From Paucibacter sp. B2R-40 (GTDB taxonomy: Bacteria; Pseudomonadota; Gammaproteobacteria; Burkholderiales; Burkholderiaceae_C): 64,000 nt of DNA. Location of the stretch: positions 1 through 64,000 of the forward strand of contig NZ_JAJIRP010000001.1 of the NCBI RefSeq assembly GCF_025717555.1. Reading direction: 5' to 3'. The notes under the pieces are model-generated. The model was not told where the DNA came from. It did no database searches and was given only the letters and a program-made list of their open reading frames with translations. The position numbers and the translations under genes were made by a program. Shown in pieces: positions 61,602 to 64,000 of the stretch (position 1 is the first letter of the stretch; every line of letters starts with the position of its first letter).

Positions 61602-63155
61602 ATGTTGCATTCAGCATCGCCCATCAAAGCCAACACCCTGGCCCTCGCAGTCTCATTGGCGCTGGCCAGCTTGACCGCCGCGCCCGCCTTCGCGTCCAGC
61701 CACCGCGAAGCACCTTTCATCACCACCGTGCCCAAGGTCGACGGCTCCGACTTCTATATGTTCCGCAGCTACGAGGCCGATCGCAGCGACTATGTGACGC
61801 TGCTGGCCAATTACCTGCCGCTGCAAGACGGCTACGGCGGCCCGAACTACTTCGCCCTCGACCAGAACGCGCTGTATGAAATCCATATCGACAACAACGG
61901 CGACGCCAAAGAAGACCTGACGTTTCAATTCCGCTTCAAGAACACGCTGTCGAACAGCGGCGCCGGCCAGGCCCTCAACGTCGGCGGCAAGATGATGAAC
62001 ATCCCGCTGGTGCAGTTCGGCGGCGTCAGCAACGTCAAGGACGGCAATCTGCAATTGGCCGAAACCTATAGCGTCAGCGTGGTGCGCGGCGACCGCCGCA
62101 GCGGCACAGCGCAGGCGGTCACCAACGCAAGCGGCGGCAGCGCCACTTTTGACAAGCCGGTTGACAATATCGGCAAGAAAACGATCGCCGACTATGCGGC
62201 CTACGCGGCCAAGCACATCTACACGGTCAATATTCCCGGCTGCAATATGCCGGCCAAGCTCTTCGTCGGTCAGCGCAAGGACGCGTTTGCGGTCAATCTG
62301 GGCACCATCTTTGACTTGGTCAACGCACCGGTTGGCGTCATCACCGACCCCAGCCTGATCGGCGCAGCACCCAACACCATCGACGACAAAAACGTCACCA
62401 CCCTGGGCCTGGAAGTACACAAGAGCTGCCTGACCAATGGCGACGACGTGATCGGCGGCTGGACCACCGCCAGCATGCGCCAAGCCCGTTTGCTCAACGG
62501 CAAACCCGGTTCGGGCCATCAGGCCAGCGAAAAGGCCGGCGGCGCCTGGGTGCAAGTCTCGCGTCTGGGCATGCCCTTGGTCAATGAGGTCGTCATCGGC
62601 CTGAAGGACAAGGACAAGTTCAACGCGTCCAAGCCGAGCGGCGACGCTCAGTTTGCAGATTATGTGACCAACCCGACCCTGCCGGCTTTGCTGGAAATCG
62701 CACTGACCCTGCCCAACACGGCACCGACCAACTTCCCGCGCACCGATCTGGTCACGACCTTCCTGACCGGCATCAAGGGCGTCAACCAGCCCAAGAATGT
62801 GGTCGGCTCCGAGATGCTGCGCCTCAACACCGCCATCCCGCCGGTCGCGTTTGCGCAGCAAAACCGTCTCGGCATCGTCGGCAACATCCTCGCCGGTGGC
62901 AATGACAACGCCGGCTACCCGAACGGCCGTCGCCCCAAGGACGATGTGGTCGACATCTCGCTGGTGGCCGTGATGGGCGGCCTGTGCATGGCCAATGGCG
63001 ATACCGACAAGCTCGGCTTCGGCGCCGCCTGCAAGCCTTCCGCTGTGCCGCTGGGCGCCACGTCCTTCAAGCTGCATGACGCCGTCGATCAGGCTGCAGT
63101 GCCCTTGCTGAGCGGCTTCCCCTACCTCAACACGCCAGTTCCAGGCACCAAGTAA
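61602..63155 (+). CDS. DUF4331 family exported protein
   Basis: A 517-residue exported protein. Signal peptide about residues 1-32 (ALAVSLALASLTAAPAFA). The mature start SSHREAPFITTVPKVDGSDFYMFRSYE is the DUF4331 hallmark, with later VNEVVIGLKDKDKFNAS and ALLEIALT. The function is unknown; relatives occur near TonB receptors and metal transport genes. AAAGGAG lies 7 bases before the ATG. First of at least three genes in one direction, with a lipoprotein and an exported helical-repeat-like protein behind it. Confidence 0.9.
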   Translation: MLHSASPIKANTLALAVSLALASLTAAPAFASSHREAPFITTVPKVDGSDFYMFRSYEADRSDYVTLLANYLPLQDGYGGPNYFALDQNALYEIHIDNNGDAKEDLTFQFRFKNTLSNSGAGQALNVGGKMMNIPLVQFGGVSNVKDGNLQLAETYSVSVVRGDRRSGTAQAVTNASGGSATFDKPVDNIGKKTIADYAAYAAKHIYTVNIPGCNMPAKLFVGQRKDAFAVNLGTIFDLVNAPVGVITDPSLIGAAPNTIDDKNVTTLGLEVHKSCLTNGDDVIGGWTTASMRQARLLNGKPGSGHQASEKAGGAWVQVSRLGMPLVNEVVIGLKDKDKFNASKPSGDAQFADYVTNPTLPALLEIALTLPNTAPTNFPRTDLVTTFLTGIKGVNQPKNVVGSEMLRLNTAIPPVAFAQQNRLGIVGNILAGGNDNAGYPNGRRPKDDVVDISLVAVMGGLCMANGDTDKLGFGAACKPSAVPLGATSFKLHDAVDQAAVPLLSGFPYLNTPVPGTK

Positions 63156-63173
63156 ACAGCGAGGCCAGACATC

Positions 63174-63440
63174 ATGAACAAGCAACTCTTGCTGTGCAGC
63201 GTACTGCTGGCTGTCCTGGGCCTGACGGCCTGCGGCAGCGATGGCGGCGACGAAGCCCCGCCGCCGGTGATTCAGCCGCCGGTCGAAGTGACGGAAGTCC
63301 CAAGCTCGGCCGGGGCCTCGGCCGACGCCTATCGCAGCTACGCCGCCGGCCTGACAGCGACCGAAACCGCCGAGCCCCTGGGCTTGGACAAGGTCGCCGA
63401 GGCGCCAGTCTCAGACACCACCGAGCCGGCTGACATCTAA
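63174..63440 (+). CDS. Small lipoprotein
   Basis: An 88-residue protein with a lipoprotein signal: NKQLLLCSVLLAVLGLTAC, lipobox LTAC with Cys20. The mature part is acidic and Pro-rich, without a recognised fold. It lies 18 bases after the DUF4331 stop and 63 bases before the next gene, so probably belongs to the same operon and sits in the outer membrane or periplasm. Confidence 0.75.
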   Translation: MNKQLLLCSVLLAVLGLTACGSDGGDEAPPPVIQPPVEVTEVPSSAGASADAYRSYAAGLTATETAEPLGLDKVAEAPVSDTTEPADI

Positions 63441-63503
63441 GCCAAGCACCAGCCGGGGCCGCCTTTGTGCATCAGCGCATCGGTGGCCCATCAAGGACAT
63501 CCC

Positions 63504-64000
63504 GTGAAATCTGCTTTTATGGCCGGCCTGTTGGCGGCGCTGCTGGTGCAATCCGCCGGCGCTGCGCCCTACACCCCGACCGATGATCAAACCATCGTGC
63601 AAGCGCTGCCGAATCGGCTCGATGCCACGGCCCGCGCCCAGCGCAAGGCATTGGCCAGCCGCCCGCAGCAGCTGAGCTTGGCGCTGGCCACCGCGCAAGC
63701 GGCCATTGGTCGCGCCCGCAGCCACGGCGACCCACGCGAGCTGGGTTTGGCCGAAGCCGCGCTGGCCCCTTGGTGGGGGCTGGAGCAAGCGCCGCCGCAA
63801 GTGCGTTTGCTGCGCGCCAGCGTGCGGCAAAGCCAGCATGATTTCGCCACTTCTTTGCAAGACCTCGACAGATTGGTCGCCCAGCCCAGCCGCCTGCCGC
63901 TGCAAGTGCAGGCGCAAGCCGGCTTGATCCGCGCCTCGGTCTTGCAAGTGACCGGCCAGTTGGCCTTGGCGCGGCAGGCTTGCGAGAGCTTGACCGACGC
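63504..64000 (+). CDS. Exported helical-repeat-like protein, truncated by window edge
   Basis: A GTG-started frame open to the right edge (about 165 residues seen). The signal peptide is KSAFMAGLLAALLVQSAGA. The mature part is Ala/Leu/Gln-rich with amphipathic helices (LRASVRQSQHDFATSLQDLD; QVQAQAGLIRASVLQVTGQL), consistent with TPR-like repeats. AAGGA lies 6 bases before the GTG. Part of the DUF4331 operon; I recall similar clusters ending in a HupE/UreJ-type metal transporter, which would lie outside the window. Confidence 0.7.
   Translation, partial: MKSAFMAGLLAALLVQSAGAAPYTPTDDQTIVQALPNRLDATARAQRKALASRPQQLSLALATAQAAIGRARSHGDPRELGLAEAALAPWWGLEQAPPQVRLLRASVRQSQHDFATSLQDLDRLVAQPSRLPLQVQAQAGLIRASVLQVTGQLALARQACESLTD

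Noticed and set aside
61653-63185. Long open frame opposite the DUF4331 gene
   Set aside because: It is the GC-rich shadow of a well-supported gene with a signal peptide and ribosome binding site; the antisense translation has no recognisable motif.

Overview
The window is GC-rich, densely packed bacterial chromosome. Signs of a betaproteobacterium of the order Burkholderiales, probably the Roseateles/Rubrivivax/Leptothrix group, are: a PEP-CTERM secreted protein, a type II lumazine synthase behind an FMN riboswitch, a sigma-54 type IV pilin next to a PglL-type ligase, and the general gene style. This assignment is an inference from gene content. No rRNA, tRNA, intact insertion sequence, phage or CRISPR array was seen.

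Layout. 1-6350: a poorly coding left edge with a MerR-type operator, then small metabolic and regulatory genes (VOC, GNAT, a duplicated DoxX-like membrane protein, LysR, an NmrA-like oxidoreductase divergent from an AraC/cupin regulator) and about 700 bases with no recognisable gene. 6353-11990: a glycine-zipper envelope protein and two convergent starch-degrading genes, a cytoplasmic MalZ-type glucosidase and an exported pullulanase. Possible LacI-type operators lie upstream of the pullulanase. 12017-30053: the most striking region. A three-gene oligopeptide-type ABC transporter (two permeases and a fused double ATPase) on the minus strand faces seven consecutive, full-length, paralogous family 5 substrate-binding proteins on the plus strand. 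The last six are joined by overlapping or nearly touching stop and start codons.

30057-34069: a periplasmic histidine phosphatase, a wax ester synthase/DGAT acyltransferase and two alpha/beta hydrolases, which look like a storage-lipid module. 34091-37541: a PglL-type O-oligosaccharyltransferase, a type IV pilin with a sigma-54 promoter and terminator, and a class II cAMP phosphodiesterase-like hydrolase. Near-consensus CRP-type sites lie in both intergenic regions flanking the phosphodiesterase. 37798-46962: a very long SNF2-type helicase, an outer-membrane beta-barrel-like protein, FMN riboswitch plus lumazine synthase, and a three-gene minus-strand operon (MurA-like enzyme, periplasmic binding protein, RluA-like pseudouridine synthase). 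47125-53031: a family 1 binding protein, a double retropepsin-like protease, modABC, a glycine-zipper protein and OsmC.

53255-64000: a LuxR-type regulator with a helical-repeat body. It diverges from a secreted-protein operon (beta-rich protein, matrixin-like metalloprotease, PEP-CTERM protein) whose upstream region carries phased TCAGCC repeats. A TonB-dependent receptor with a histidine-rich plug follows. It diverges from a DUF4331 protein, a small lipoprotein and a partial exported protein cut by the right edge.

Most promising for follow-up: the seven-fold binding-protein array that shares one transporter, the cAMP/sigma-54/pilin arrangement, and the matrixin/PEP-CTERM operon.
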